Shown piece by piece: positions 47,168-58,864 of a stretch of 64,000 nucleotides of DNA. Source of the stretch: Arachis hypogaea (taxonomy: Eukaryota; Streptophyta; Magnoliopsida; Fabales; Fabaceae); contig NC_092054.1 of assembly GCF_003086295.3 (NCBI RefSeq), positions 18,983,878 to 19,047,877 on the forward strand, given 5' to 3'. Position numbers and translations under genes: made by a program. Position 1 is the stretch's first letter. Every line of letters begins with the position of its first letter. The notes beneath the pieces are model-generated. The model saw nothing but the letters and a program-made list of their open reading frames with translations. It had not been told where the DNA came from and searched no databases.

Positions 47168-48592
47168 TGATAAACCACTATTTTATAGTTTATCTTGTAC
47201 TCAATTGAGTGGTTTTTATCAAGTCTTTCACACTTATTCATACTAATTGCATAGTTTTACATTTTCCTTCCTAATCTTGTGCTATGATTGAAAATATGTT
47301 TCCTGTGCCTTTAAATTACCAAAAATTAATTCCCCTTTATACCATTCGATGCCGTGATATGTGTGTTAAGTGATTTCAGGGTTTATAGGGCAGGAATGGC
47401 TTAGAAAATGGAGAGGAAGCTTGCCAAAATGGAAGGAACGCAAGAAACCAAGGAGATGACCAGCGAGTACCGACGCGCATGCATGACTCACGCGAGCGCG
47501 CGGAATGGAGAAAATTGCAGCAACGCGTGCGCGTGCCTGACGCGAACGCGTGGATTGGAGTCTGCACAGATGACGCGCACGCGTGACTGACGCGTACGCG
47601 TGACATTCGCGATTTGCAGAATTAACAGAAAACTCTGGGGGCAATTTCTGGGTTGTTTTTTACCCAGTTTTCGGCCCAGAAAACACATATTAGAGGCTAT
47701 AAAGTGGAGAAATGCATTCATTCATCAAAAACAACTTTCATATTCACAATTTTAGGTTTTAGATGTAGTTTCTAGAGAGAGAGGCTCTCTCCTCTCACTT
47801 AGGTTTTAGGATTAGGATTTCTCTTAATTTTAGGATCGCTTCTTCATTCGAGGTTCAATGTTCTTTTAATTTATGTTTCTCTTCTACTTTTATTTATTCT
47901 AATGCTTTTACTTGTTAATTACTTATGTTGCCAAATTGGCTTATGAACTCTTCATGTTAGATTTGAATTTATGTTCAAATGCAATTTGAGGTATTTCAGA
48001 TTTATGGTTGCTTTCTTCTATTTATGATATAAATAATTTAGATTTTTTCCCCTTTGCTTTGGTTAAGTAATTGGTGACACTTGAGTTATCAAACTCAGCT
48101 GTTGATTAAAAATTGGAATTTGTTGATTGATTTGGATCCCTCTAAAGATAGTCTTTCCACAGGAGTTGACTAGGACTTGAGGAATCAAATTGATTAGTCC
48201 ACTTGACTTTCCTTTATTTAGTAAGGGTTAACTAAGTGGAAGCAATAAACAATTCTCATCACACCTGATAAGGATAACTAGGATGGGATTTCCAGTTCTC
48301 ATACCTTGCCAAGAGTTTTTATAGTTAGTTTTTTTCCATTGCCATTTACTATTGTTGCTTCTTATCTTAAAAAACCCAAAAAGATACTTTTTCCATAACC
48401 AAAATAAACACACCTCCCTGCAATTTCTTGAGAGACGACCCGAGGTTTAAATACTTCGGTTATAAATTTTATTGGGTTTGCTTAAGTGACAACCAAAATT
48501 TTTGTACGAAAGGATTCTCTGTTGGTTTAGAAGCTATACTTACAACGCGATTATTTTTATAAAACTCTTTACTAGTAGAAAACCAATCGTCA
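47168..48592 (+). repeat. 5' LTR of Athila-type element
   Basis: 1425 bp, TGATAAACCAC...CCAATCGTCA. A CpG-rich palindrome array lies at 47478-47612 (ACGCGTACGCGTGAC and variants). A TATA-like TATAAAGTGGAG at 47698 downstream of the array may mark the promoter. Confidence 0.92.
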
Positions 48593-48595
48593 AAA

Positions 48596-48613
48596 TGGCG
48601 CCGTTGCCGGGAA
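48596..48613 (+). promoter_or_regulatory. tRNA-Asp-type primer-binding site
   Basis: TGGCGCCGTTGCCGGG, three bases after the LTR, complementary to the 3' end of plant tRNA-Asp. It is the usual primer of Athila-type elements. Confidence 0.92.
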
Positions 48614-48707
48614 ATTGCAAACGTGTGCCTTATTATTGGTTATTGTAAATATTTTATTTTGCTTGTTTATTTCTTTTTATTTTTGTTTTTAATTTTTATT
48701 AGTTACT

Positions 48708-50332
48708 ATGAGTTCTCACCCCCGTCGCTTTGAGTTTGGTTCTAATGTTGTTGAAAGGAATGGAAGCTATAACAGGAACGTGCATCAAGGTCAAAACAAT
48801 CTAAGATGGAAGGAGCCACGGGGATCTGATCAACCCTTTCGGCAACAACACCTTTCAAGATACCATGGACAACGACCATCCTACAATGCATGCCAAGACA
48901 ATAGTTATGGTGGACCCCTCCGTGACAAACCACCTCCACCAAATTACTATGGTCAAGAGCCATTCCGAGGTGCATACCAAGATGATAGATATGGTGGACC
49001 CCCTTGTAGTTACCAACAAGCCCCATCATATGCCTATGAACCACCTCCTCAACATAGCTTTGAACTACCATACTCACAAGTCACCTAGAACCATTCACCT
49101 CCATATGACCCTAACCTTTATCCACCCTAATTCCAATTCAATTACTCCCAAGAACCACCACTTCCATATGTACCAGGTCCATATCCATCGACCCAAGAAT
49201 CACAGGCTCGCCTCAAGGAAACAGTAGATCAATTTCATGCAACCCTTCATCAATTGGAGCAAGCGATAAATCAATTAGCTTCCCGACGTTCGGACACTCA
49301 AGGAACCCCATGGCTTCATGAAGAGAATCTAATGAAGAACGTATCATGAAGGAGACACTAGAAATTCCGGTGGACAGTGAGCAGCATGACTTTGTATTGG
49401 AACAATTGGAGGAAGCCGTAATCGTTAAAGAGGAAGAAGTGGTCAAAGACTTAGGAGATGCGGATCGTCCATGGGAAAGCCCAGTCATAGAGCCTCCTTC
49501 TAAGGAGTTTGAATTTGATGTTGAGGAGGGTGTACAACCTCCAAGGCACATCATGGTTGAAGACTTTGAAAAGGATGATCAAAAGATGGATTCAATCATT
49601 GATGAATTCTTATCTACAATTGAATCCTCTCCCATTGGACTTGACATGGAGATCAAAGAAGAAGAAGCACAAACTCCCATGCCCTTGGTAAGGAATAAAG
49701 AAGAGATTGAATTGGAAGAAAACTACCAAGAGGAAGAGGTTGAAATTGAAGAAGCTTACAAAGAGGTGGAAGTTGTCAACGAAGAGCACAAGAGAGTGGA
49801 GCTTGAAATCACCTTGCCAAAGTTGTTGGAGACCTCTCCGCCTAAGTTACCATCATCCTTCATAGCATTCAAGTGGGTAAAATTCATATCCCTTAGCTTT
49901 CTCATCCCACTTGAATATGATTTACTTAAGACAGATGGTCAACTTAGAGCTCTTTGTGGCATTAAGAGTAAGAGGGAGATGGTTAGTAGTAGGAAATGTC
50001 ATGCAAGGTTCAATATGGTTACATGCTCCAAATTGAAGTATAAGGATTGGTATAATTCTCAATTGAATGCGTCTAGAAAATTGTTTGGATGTCTCCGTGA
50101 GAATTCCGACTGTTCATCACCCAAGTGGAAAAATGATGATCAACAAGAAGACGGGTGCAAAAGTAAGGTTTGGGACCCCGGAATTCAGTCTAGCAATCAA
50201 CACTCTTGGAGCCTTGTCACTTGCTTTAACTTGCTTGAAGGCTTTATGCAACTAGTGTGGGATCCCGGAGGCTATTGGAATTACAAACACTGGTGGGGAT
50301 TCCTGGATGAGTTCAAGCACAAGCCTCCATGA
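48708..50332 (+). pseudogene. internal ORF of non-autonomous Athila-type element (two stops, one frameshift)
   Basis: The first frame (48708-49088) is rich in Tyr, Pro, Gln and Arg (QQAPSYAYEPPPQHSFELPY) and ends at a TAG. The same frame continues past TAG (49086) and TAA (49125) with EPPLPYVPGPYPSTQES and LKETVDQFHATLHQLEQAIN. Near 49325 a +1 shift leads into the open frame 49346-50332. That part is acidic (EEEVEIEEAYKEVEV) and ends with a Cys/Trp-containing region (WDPGGYWNYKHWWGFLDEF). The original was one protein of about 540 residues. It has no protease or RT motif and no zinc knuckle that I can see. It may be a divergent gag-like structural protein; function unknown. Confidence 0.7.
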
Positions 50333-50554
50333 CAAGAAGCTCCTCAAATGTCTAACTTAAGGACTTTAACTAAAAGTGCTAGGTGGGAGACAACCCACCA
50401 TGGTATGATCATTCTTTTTCAGTCTTAGTTTGGTTTTATTTCGTTTTATTCTTAAATTTTATTCTATTCTATTTTTCTTAGTGATCATTTATAATATCTG
50501 CATCAGCATCTGCATTTTGGATTCTGCATACTGCATATATAAAAAAAAAGCACA

Positions 50555-51110
50555 CGACGCGCAAGCGTCGCTGACGCGTACGCGTCATATGTGCATGCGA
50601 GACAAGGGAGAACGAAACAGAAAGTTACGCGGGAGCGTGGCTGGAGGCGTGCTTTAGGCACAAACACGCCCATGCGTGCGCGTCCCTAACGCGTCCGTGT
50701 CAATTGCAAAATCAACCTCCCATGCGTACGCGTCACCCACGCGTATGCGTCACCCTACAAATCGGCGTAAAGAGGTGTCAGGCCGAAAGTTGTGCTGGCC
50801 TAGTGCGGGCACTGCGCCCAAGGCACAAAATCACCCACGCGTACGCGTCCCCGACGCATGCGCGCCAGTTTCAATTACTGACCACTCACGCGTACGCGTC
50901 AATGACGCGTACGCGTCAATGACGCGCACGCGTCACATGTTATTTTGGCACACACCCCAAGACAAACAGAGAGTTGTGCGCGCGCAAGGATCCTCGCGTG
51001 AATAGCACAAACATGGTCACGCAAACGCGTGACCGACGCCTACGCGTCACCCCCTCAGTACGCGACCCACGCGTACACGTGGAGTACACGTACGCGTCAT
51101 TCGCGAATCC
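50555..51110. repeat. CpG-rich palindrome cluster in element interior
   Basis: About twenty variants of ACGCGTACGCGTC, including perfect 14-bp palindromes GACGCGTACGCGTC near 50574 and 50910, are separated by 10-40 bp. The same words occur in the LTRs of this element and in other LTR families of the window. Confidence 0.85.
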
Positions 51111-51671
51111 GCACCTGAACCCTGCGCAGCCCTGTTTTTCATATCTTATCTTTCTAAATTCTAATTTCTTTCTTCCTTCTTTCTTACTTTCTTCTTCTTC
51201 ATTTCTTTACCTTTTCATCCTTATTTTCTTTCATTCTATTTTACTTAATTTATTTGCATACTTTCATTCACTGCATTTTAATTTTGTGCATATTTTTATT
51301 TTCTTTTCTAAAGTTATTCTTTTTTCATTGGTGTTAAATTTTCTTATTCAACTGTTATGTCTTTTCTGGTATTATTTTGGTGCTTAGTGACTTGTTTTAC
51401 ACTGTTGGATGATATTATTTATCTGTCACTGCCAATCTTTTATATTATGTGTATCCCTTTTGCATTGACATGAATTTATATTTTCTTGCATTACTCACAC
51501 TCTCTTTCCCATTGTTGCAAATTTTTGCACTCTTGATTTGCCATGTGCTTCTACTGTTTTCTCACTTGCATGTTGTAGCTACCATGTAATTGATACTCTC
51601 ATCATTTGGCATTAATCCAACCATATTTTAAATTATTTCCTATCTTTATTTCTGGGTTACTTTTCTTCTTT

Positions 51672-51840
51672 TTCCTTTTCTTTCAGGATGGCCACCGAGA
51701 AGGGATAGGAAGAACTTCTATATGGGGAAATAGACAAGTTCCATCTGCACAATCTTTGGAGAATAGCATCAATTGTAGTAGCCCGTCCACTTGCACATCT
51801 TAGCATGCACCGAGGACGGTGCAATCTTTAAGTGTGGGGA
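51672..51840 (+). other. short post-ORF segment upstream of the internal hairpin
   Basis: Begins ATGGCCACCGAGAAGGGATAG after TTTCTTTCAG, which looks like a 3' splice site. The frame stops after six codons; another frame stays open to 51803. Probably the remnant of a second small exon. No family recognised. Confidence 0.3.
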
Positions 51841-51843
51841 GGT
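51806..51843 (+). promoter_or_regulatory. internal AGGA-loop hairpin with polypurine tract
   Basis: TGCACCG, loop AGGA, CGGTGCA forms a perfect 7-bp stem. Three bases later comes TTTAAGTGTGGGGAGGT (51827-51843), identical over 17 bases to the tract at the 3' LTR. Confidence 0.85.
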
Positions 51844-53260
51844 CGATACCGACTTTCGTGGGTTAGTTATTTTCTTCTCAACACCAATATATTACTTTAT
51901 TTATTAGTTCATTGTTGCACTTGTATGTTTAATTGCATGTTTGTTTGATTTTGTGCATATTTTACCACCACTTGGTTAAAGTAATATTTTCTTTTTCAAG
52001 AAACTTTTTACAGCATTTCACTCATTTGAATTAAAATTTTTATTGAACTTGTTTGAAGAAATATTATTTTGGAACATGGTTTAGAGCTCGAACACACAAA
52101 ACCAGTAAGATTTTGAGCTTATTTGATTGGTTGCATTTTATCAACCAATATTTTATTTTTGGTGTGTGTTTTTCTCTCTAAAATTGTGATCTTTGTCTTG
52201 ATTAATTCTATATTTCAATGGTTTGATGTATGCATGCACTTATATGATTGAGGCCTTGTTTCACTAAGCTTACATACCTATATGGCCTTAACCTTTCATT
52301 ATCCTTTGCAAACCAATTTGAGCCTATTTTACCCTTTTTATTCTTTACTTTAGCTCATCACTAACTCTAAGCGGAAAATAATAATGTCCTTAATTTGAAT
52401 TCTTAGTTAGCTTAGACTAGTGAGAGTGTTCATAATTTAAGTGTGTGGAAAAGTGGGTTTGGAAACGTTTGGTTTAAGAATTGGGTGTTATATATCTTTA
52501 TGAAAATGTGAAAGAAATGTTTAAGACATGTTCATGCATTCAATAATTTAATCATATGCATTGAGAAAAACAAAAAAATAAAAAAAAATAAAAAAAAGAG
52601 AGAAAAAATAAAGGAGAAAAAGAAAAGAAAAAAAGAGCAATTAAGCAAAAAGAGGACAAAATCTGCAAAGTAAATGTTGATAGCAATGCATATGTACTGT
52701 ACTCGAATCAGGATGCATGAATATGTGGAAAACATGGTTAATGGATAGTTAGATTTTGTATTGTGATTACATGGATTGTCTTAAGTTAGGTGGGAAAAGT
52801 TTAAGTTAATTAAGGATTCGGATTTTAGTCCACTTGGCCAAATACAATCCTACCTTGACCTAACCCATTACAACCCTTAAAAGACCTCTTGATATGTGTA
52901 TTTGTGCATCAAATTAGTGTTGATTGGTAGAAGAAAAGCAAGCCTTAGAAAGCAAGGTTAGTAGAGAATTGAGAGAGTCGAACTTTAAACACCTGAGCGA
53001 TTAGAGTGTATACACTTCCGGTGAGGGTTCGACGCTCGATTCTATGTTCCCTGCTTTAATGAGCTATCTTCTTACAAGTTTACTTGTACTTTATTTTGTG
53101 ATTTGAATTAGTGGAATCTGATTCATGTTTGTCTTAGAGAATTTGTTTACTTTTAACCAAGTAGGTAGAAGTCATTTTGCATATAGTTGCATTCATATAG
53201 ATAGGTTGCATTTCATGCATTCTACCATTCCTCTTCACTCCTTTATAGCTTCTATTGAGC
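51844..53260. other. element interior between the two polypurine tracts
   Basis: About 1.4 kb of AT-rich sequence with no coding support. 52562-52650 is an A/G-rich tract. A 60-aa-scale frame on the minus strand there is low complexity. Confidence 0.6.
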
Positions 53261-53299
53261 TTAGCATGAGGACATGCTAATGTTTAAGTGTGGGGAGGT
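53261..53299 (+). promoter_or_regulatory. terminal AGGA-loop hairpin and polypurine tract
   Basis: TTAGCATG, loop AGGA, CATGCTAA forms a perfect 8-bp stem. Two bases later comes TTTAAGTGTGGGGAGGT (53283-53299), which directly abuts the 3' LTR. The tract is where plus-strand DNA synthesis would start. Confidence 0.9.
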
Positions 53300-54774
53300 T
53301 GATAAACTACTATTTTATGGTTTATCTTGTGCTCAATTGAGTAGTTTTTATCAAGTCTTTGCACATTTATTCATACTAATTGCATTGTTTTACATTTTCC
53401 TTCCTAATCTTGTGCTATGATTGAAAACATGTTTCCTGGGCCTTTAAATTACCAAAAATTAATTCCCCTTTATACCATTCGATGCCGTGATATGTGTGTT
53501 AAGTGATTTTAGGGTTTATAAGGCAGGAATGGCTTAGAAAATAGAGAGGAAGCTTGCAAAAATGGAAGGAACACAAGAAACCAAGGAGATGACCAGCGAG
53601 TACCGACGCGCACGCATGGCTCACGCGAGCGCGCGGAATGGAAAAAATTGCAGCGATGCGTGCGCGTGCCTGACACGAACATGTGGATTGGAGTCTGCAC
53701 AGATGACGCGCACGCGTGGACGACGCGTACGCGTGACAAGGAAATTCGCCAAATGACGCGCACGCGTGACTGATGCGTATGCGTGACCTTCGCGATCTAC
53801 AGAATTAACAGAAAATGTTGGGAGCGATTTTTGGGCTGTTTTTGACCTAGTTTTCGGCCCAGAAAACACATATTAGAGGCTATAAAGTGGAGGAATGCAT
53901 CCATTCATCAAAATAACTTTCATATTCACAATTTTAGGTTTTATATGTAGTTTCTAGAGAGAGAGAGAGGCTCTATCCTCTCTCTTAGGTTTTAGGATTA
54001 GGATTTCTCTTAATTTTAGGATTGCTTCTTCATTCGAGGTTCAATGTTCTTTTAATTTATGTTTCTCTTCTACTTTTATTTATTCTAATGCTTTTACTTG
54101 TTAATTACTTATGTTGCCAAATCAGCTTATGAACTCTTCATGTTAGATTTGAATTTATGCTTAAATGCAAGGTATTTCAGATTTATGGTTGCTTTCTTCT
54201 ATTTATGATATAAATAATTTAGATTTTTTCCCCTTTGCTTTGGTTGAGTAATTGGTGACACTTGAGTTATCAAACTCAACTGTTGATTGAAAATTAGAAT
54301 TTGCTAACTGATTTGGATCCCTCTAAAGCTAGTCTTTCCACAGGAGTTGACTAGGACTTGAGGAATCAAATTGATTAATCCACTTGACTTTCCTTTATTT
54401 AGTAAGGGTTAACTAAGTGGGAGCAATAAACAATTCTCATCACACCTGATAAGGATAACTAGAATGAAATTTTCAGTTCTCATACCTTGCCAAGAGTTTT
54501 TATAGTTAGTTTGTTTCCATTGCCATTTACTATTGTTGCTTCTTATCTTAAAAAACCCAAAAAGATACTTTTTTCATAACCAATAATAAACACACCTCCC
54601 TGCAATTCTTTGAGAGACAACCTGAGATTTAAATACTTCGGTTATAAATTTTATTGGATTTGCTTAAGTGACAACTAAAATTTTTGTACGAAAGGATTCT
54701 CTATTGGTTTAGAAGCTATACTTACAACGCGATTATTTTTATAAAACTCTTTACTAGCAGAAAACCAATCGTCA
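53300..54774 (+). repeat. 3' LTR of Athila-type element
   Basis: 1475 bp. It is longer than the 5' LTR mainly because the CpG palindrome array (53600-53800) has an extra unit of about 48 bp containing GACGCGTACGCGTGAC. Confidence 0.92.
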
Positions 54775-55179
54775 GAGGGACTCATCCGTCTAAGTTTTGT
54801 GAAGGTCAGGAATTTAAAAGTATTTTCAAATGGTCAAGAACGAAAATGCCCGCGGGACAAAAGGTCAGGGACCTATTCAGTAAATCCGATGCTATTCGAC
54901 GAATTTTTTGTAGTGACTAACCATGACTAATTTAAATAAACTTTGTAATTTTGAAAGATTATATCCGTTTGACATTTTTAATCAAACGTTAGTCTATAAA
55001 GTATGAACAAACCAACTCTCACTCTCTCTTTCTGTCTCTCTCTGCAATAACAACAACAAGAAAGAGTAACAGTTTTTTCTTTGCAACCTATTAAGTATTA
55101 ACCCTCCATCTCTCAATTTGTAACATTATCCTAAAATAGAAACATTCATTCACATACTCTCACACTATTACTATTCATC

Positions 55180-55347
55180 ATGCATAACCCCACTAGTGTT
55201 AACCACGAACAATGTTCTCTCCTTGATTTAGGAACCCAAATCTATCGCTTCACCTTCAATTCTACTCTCCCTGGACTAGACACATGCTCCTCTTCTTCTT
55301 TCCTCCACTTCAACGCATGTGCACCAAAATTAAACGTACCGTTTTAA
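55180..55347 (+). CDS. short unidentified ORF inside the outer MULE-like element
   Basis: 55 codons (MHNPTSVNHEQ...; contains IYRFTFNSTLPGLDTC). It lies in the interior of the 44331-55778 element, where captured host fragments are often found. Composition is more gene-like than the flanks, but I recognise no family. Stops close all frames after 55347. It could be a captured exon piece or chance. Confidence 0.25.
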   Translation: MHNPTSVNHEQCSLLDLGTQIYRFTFNSTLPGLDTCSSSSFLHFNACAPKLNVPF

Positions 55348-55787
55348 ATTGAAAGTCAGGGCTTTCGCCTTTGTGACTTTCGTCAATGACTTCAATAGAG
55401 CGGTTACGTTCTAGAGTTCCGATTGGCTTCACTTCGTTGGGAATTGGTTCATTAATATTCCGATACACCAATGACAATGGAAGTGGTGATGGAAATGGAG
55501 GGCATGTTGGGAGTGGTGACGATGGGAATGGAAATGAAGTAAGGGAATATGGTGATTTAGAGTTTTGATTCGATAAATAAGATGAGAAGAAGAAGGAAAG
55601 TGTTCGAAGAGAAAGAAGGGGTTTGGATGACATTATTAACAGCGTATTTTATAGATTAACGTATAGTTAGAAATGTCAAACGGATATAATCTCTTTTAAA
55701 TACAAAATTTATTTAAATTAGTCGTGGTCAGTATTGTCAGCACCTCAATCTTTTACTATAAAAAATGACTATTTACTCTTACAAAAA

Positions 55788-56690
55788 TTATCTTTTAATT
55801 AACATTATTATATAATTTGAAATAGATAATATATAAGATTAATTAACTCAACTGAGCAAAAAAGGAAAAATAATATAATCCCAAAATGAATTTGACAACA
55901 TTTAAAAATTTAAAAGATAATAATCATGGTTGTCATAATATTCGACTAGCATGACTCAATAAAGAAATTCTATATATTTTTTTACCTGTATATTGTCTTA
56001 TGTCCAAAGTAAAATGACTAAAACAATATTTTTATTGTAATTCATATTTGTTTTCTTCTATGAAATATGAAGCACAATATGCCTTTACACTCTTTATCGC
56101 TTAGTGAAAAACCTGTGTAATGTACGAAAATATTATTTTAAATTAAGTAAATGTTACTCTATTCTCTCTAAAATAACATGTAAGTTATTCTCTTTGATGT
56201 GTCATATTTTAATAGGTGTTTATTTATTTTAAATTTTTAATAAAATTTATTGGATAATTAATTTATCTAATAAAATAAAAAATAAGAAATTGATTTCAGG
56301 TCATTAAAATTTGTTAGAAATTTAACAAAATATTTAAAAAATAATGTTATATATTACTCTTTTATTTTTCACACAAAATCTCTCATTTCTAACAAAAATT
56401 AAATAAAAATTCAGACCTTCATAAAAAATAATTGCAAACTAGTTACATTAATTTTTAAAAAACAAGATATAAAGTGTTTCAATTTTTTTTTCATATAATT
56501 CTAAACCAAATTGTATAGAATAAATTTTCAAATTTAAAATCTACTTGACACGATAAACTTTTTAAATTGAAAATTTTCACGGTGATACTAATTCGTGTTT
56601 CTATTTTTAATTTGTCACATCAATATTTTAGTTTAAAATTTAGTTAATATAAAAAAAAATTTAAATTCATATTTTAATAACAGAAAAGCT
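55788..56690. other. AT-rich intergenic DNA
   Basis: No open frame, repeat family or RNA gene recognised. Several short TTTAAAAT-type homopolymer-like tracts. Confidence 0.6.
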
Positions 56691-56693
56691 CTG

Positions 56694-57905
56694 CATCCAT
56701 GTATTTTTTACATGGTTGTTAACCAAGTAATTTTCTCCACACGCGCGTCCCCACCCCTCACTCGTTTGTCATACACGCGCTACATATAATGTGCTGCAAC
56801 CTAAAACTTTACTCAACGTAAACCTCTTCTCCTTCTCCTTCTTCTCTGCTCGCGTTCTTCCTTATTGATCTACATTGCCTTCATTGTTCTCTTCTGGTCG
56901 TGTTCATCTTCTTATTTTCTTATTTCGATCTGGTTACGTTGCATTTATCTTCTTCCTATTCTTTTTCATTTTCTTCTTCGATCTGCACTTCTGAATCGAA
57001 CAATAAATGACTCAACTTCAAATCAGTTGAATGGGGAGCGATTTGGATTACTCTTATGCAACGAATCAAACTAACAAAATTTGGATTATTCAATTTTGAA
57101 TCGAATTGAATGGAATGAAATTGTTAATTTGAATTGAATTGATAATATGTAAATTATAGGCAGTTATTTGAATTTGATTTTATATAATGGATTATGTTTC
57201 GTTCACTCAATACTATACAATTGTTTCACCATGAGTACTGTGTTCAGTTCACCATGAGTACTGTATTCGGTTCATTTTGCAGAAAACTATTTGAATTTGA
57301 TTTTATATAATGGATTATGTTTCGTTCACTCAGTACTATACAATTGTTTCACCATGAGTATTGTGTTCGGTTCATTCTGCAGAAGGCTGTTTGAATTTGA
57401 TTTTATATAATGGATTATGTTTCGTTCACTCAGTACTATACAATTGTTTCACCATGAGTACTATGTTCGGTTCACTATGAATACTGTGTTCGGTTCACCA
57501 TGAGTATTGTGTTCGGTTCATTCTGCACTATTCAAAACTCTTCTTCCTCACCTTCTACTGCTTCTTCACCAGAGAGAGAAGGAGGAAAAGACAAAAAAAT
57601 ACAGTAGCAATACCAACAAAAGAATGACGATAAGGAGAAAACACGTGAAGAAGAAGGAACGCGAAGGAGGAGGAGGAGGAACGCAAAGAAGAAGGCGAAG
57701 AAGAAGAAGACGCTCCGTGCGTAAATGAGCGTGAGAAGAAGAAGAAGAAGAAGAAGATGCGTGATGGAGAAGAGAAAAAGAAGAAGAGAAGAAGTGTTGG
57801 GCAAGAGCGATTTCATGCGTGTTGGGCGCGTGTATTTCACGTTTCATTTAATGGTATTAGATTTTTTTGGTGTTGGGCCAACTTGGTTACATAGTTACAT
57901 GGATG
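56694..57905. mobile_element. TIR element with internal tandem repeats (unclassified)
   Basis: The left end CATCCATGTA...TACATGGTTGTTAACCAAG is inverted against the right end CTTGGTTACATAGTTACATGGATG. The interior holds three tandem units (57167-57289, 57290-57389, 57390 to about 57527), each starting TTTGAATTTGATTTTATATA. These contain 23-bp subrepeats around GTTCACCATGAGTACTGTG. 57600-57780 is A/G-rich. No TSD confirmed. Confidence 0.55.
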
Positions 57906-58026
57906 TGTAGCATCCCTGTTTTAATAAATATATAACAAATGTATTAAAATAACATTAAATTAGAATATGATACATAAAAAAGGATAACTTACATGTTACT
58001 TTAGAGACGATGGAATAGCATTCACC

Positions 58027-58864
58027 TAAGGATGGCAAAATTCTCCGAGACGCGGAGATCCCTGCAGGGACTGCCCCGAATGGGGATCCGATTGTGGGAA
58101 ATTTTCTCCGCGGGAATGGGATGGGGATAAAATTCCCCCGAAGCAGGCGCGGAGACCCGAGCGGGGATCCTCGCCCCGTCCCCGCTATTCCCTAAAATTT
58201 ATGAATTCCTTAAATTATCCTTAATAGTTTATTTCTCATATATGTTTTTTAGTCATTTCTCTCTCTCACACACACACACACATATATAGAAACCCAAAAC
58301 TCCTAATCTTTATTTGCATAACACTTCTTCAATTCAGAGATCTCTAAGGCTGTCCATACTCCATCCAACATCTCTGCAGCCACCCCCTCGTCACCCTTCT
58401 CACCGCATCGTCACACCTCACCGTGCCATTACCCTTACCGCGTCGTAATTTCTATTTGCGGCGTTCCTTTTTGTAACTCTACCGTCGTGTCCATTCTCTT
58501 CTCTGTTGCCGCGTCTCCCACCTCGTCCACTGCTTTTTTCTTTAGCTCATCGTTGCGTCCCTCCATTGCGTTATTTCGAAAGAAGTCACCATCGTATCAT
58601 TTAGACTTTTAGTATAAAATCTTGCAGTTTTTGTATAAGATAGATACTTGTAGCTCTATTTATATGGAAATTAATAATTAGTTAGAACTATTATGTAGAT
58701 GGGGAATGGAGTCCATGCGAGGAATGGGGCCCCGTGGAGAATGGGGATGGGAAGCAATATTCTCCCACGGCGGAAAATGGGGCGGGGATGAAGAGCAAAT
58801 CTGAGGACGGGGATGGGGAGTAGGGAGGCATCCCCTGCCCCCGCCCTGCCCATTGACATCCCTA
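58027..58864. mobile_element. non-autonomous hAT element
   Basis: 838 bp. The left end TAAGGATGGCAAAATT is inverted against the right end CATTGACATCCCTA. A perfect 8-bp TSD, CATTCACC, lies at 58019-58026 and 58865-58872. The arms are rich in GGGGATGGGG or CCCCGTCCCC words. The interior (58340-58560) has short CCGTC-rich stretches but no coding frame. Confidence 0.9.

Larger units (their letters stand above)
47168..54774 (+). mobile_element. non-autonomous Athila-type LTR retrotransposon
   Basis: LTRs 47168-48592 and 53300-54774 are highly similar, so this is the youngest insertion of the nest. Flanking 5-mers GAAGG (47163-47167) and GAGGG (54775-54779) differ by one base. A tRNA-Asp-type primer-binding site (48596-48613) and a terminal polypurine tract (53283-53299) are present. 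The interior encodes a Tyr/Pro-rich and acidic protein (48708-50332, now broken) but no protease, RT or integrase. It must use proteins from a relative. Hairpin-polypurine modules occur at 51806 and 53261. Confidence 0.92.
46946..54880. repeat. right arm of long inverted repeat, split by LTR element
   Basis: 46946-47167 and 54775-54880 together complement the left arm 45888-46180. The Athila-type element inserted between them, at a site that reads GGACGGAGGGAC in the left arm's complement. The right arm ends about 35 bp before the CACTA terminus. Confidence 0.8.

Noticed and set aside
50555..51110. Regularly spaced short repeats, checked as a CRISPR-like array
   Set aside because: Units vary in sequence and spacing, context is a plant retrotransposon, no cas genes.
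57507..57847. Basic and Leu/Ser-rich frames
   Set aside because: Low-complexity GAA/AGG tract of a TIR element.
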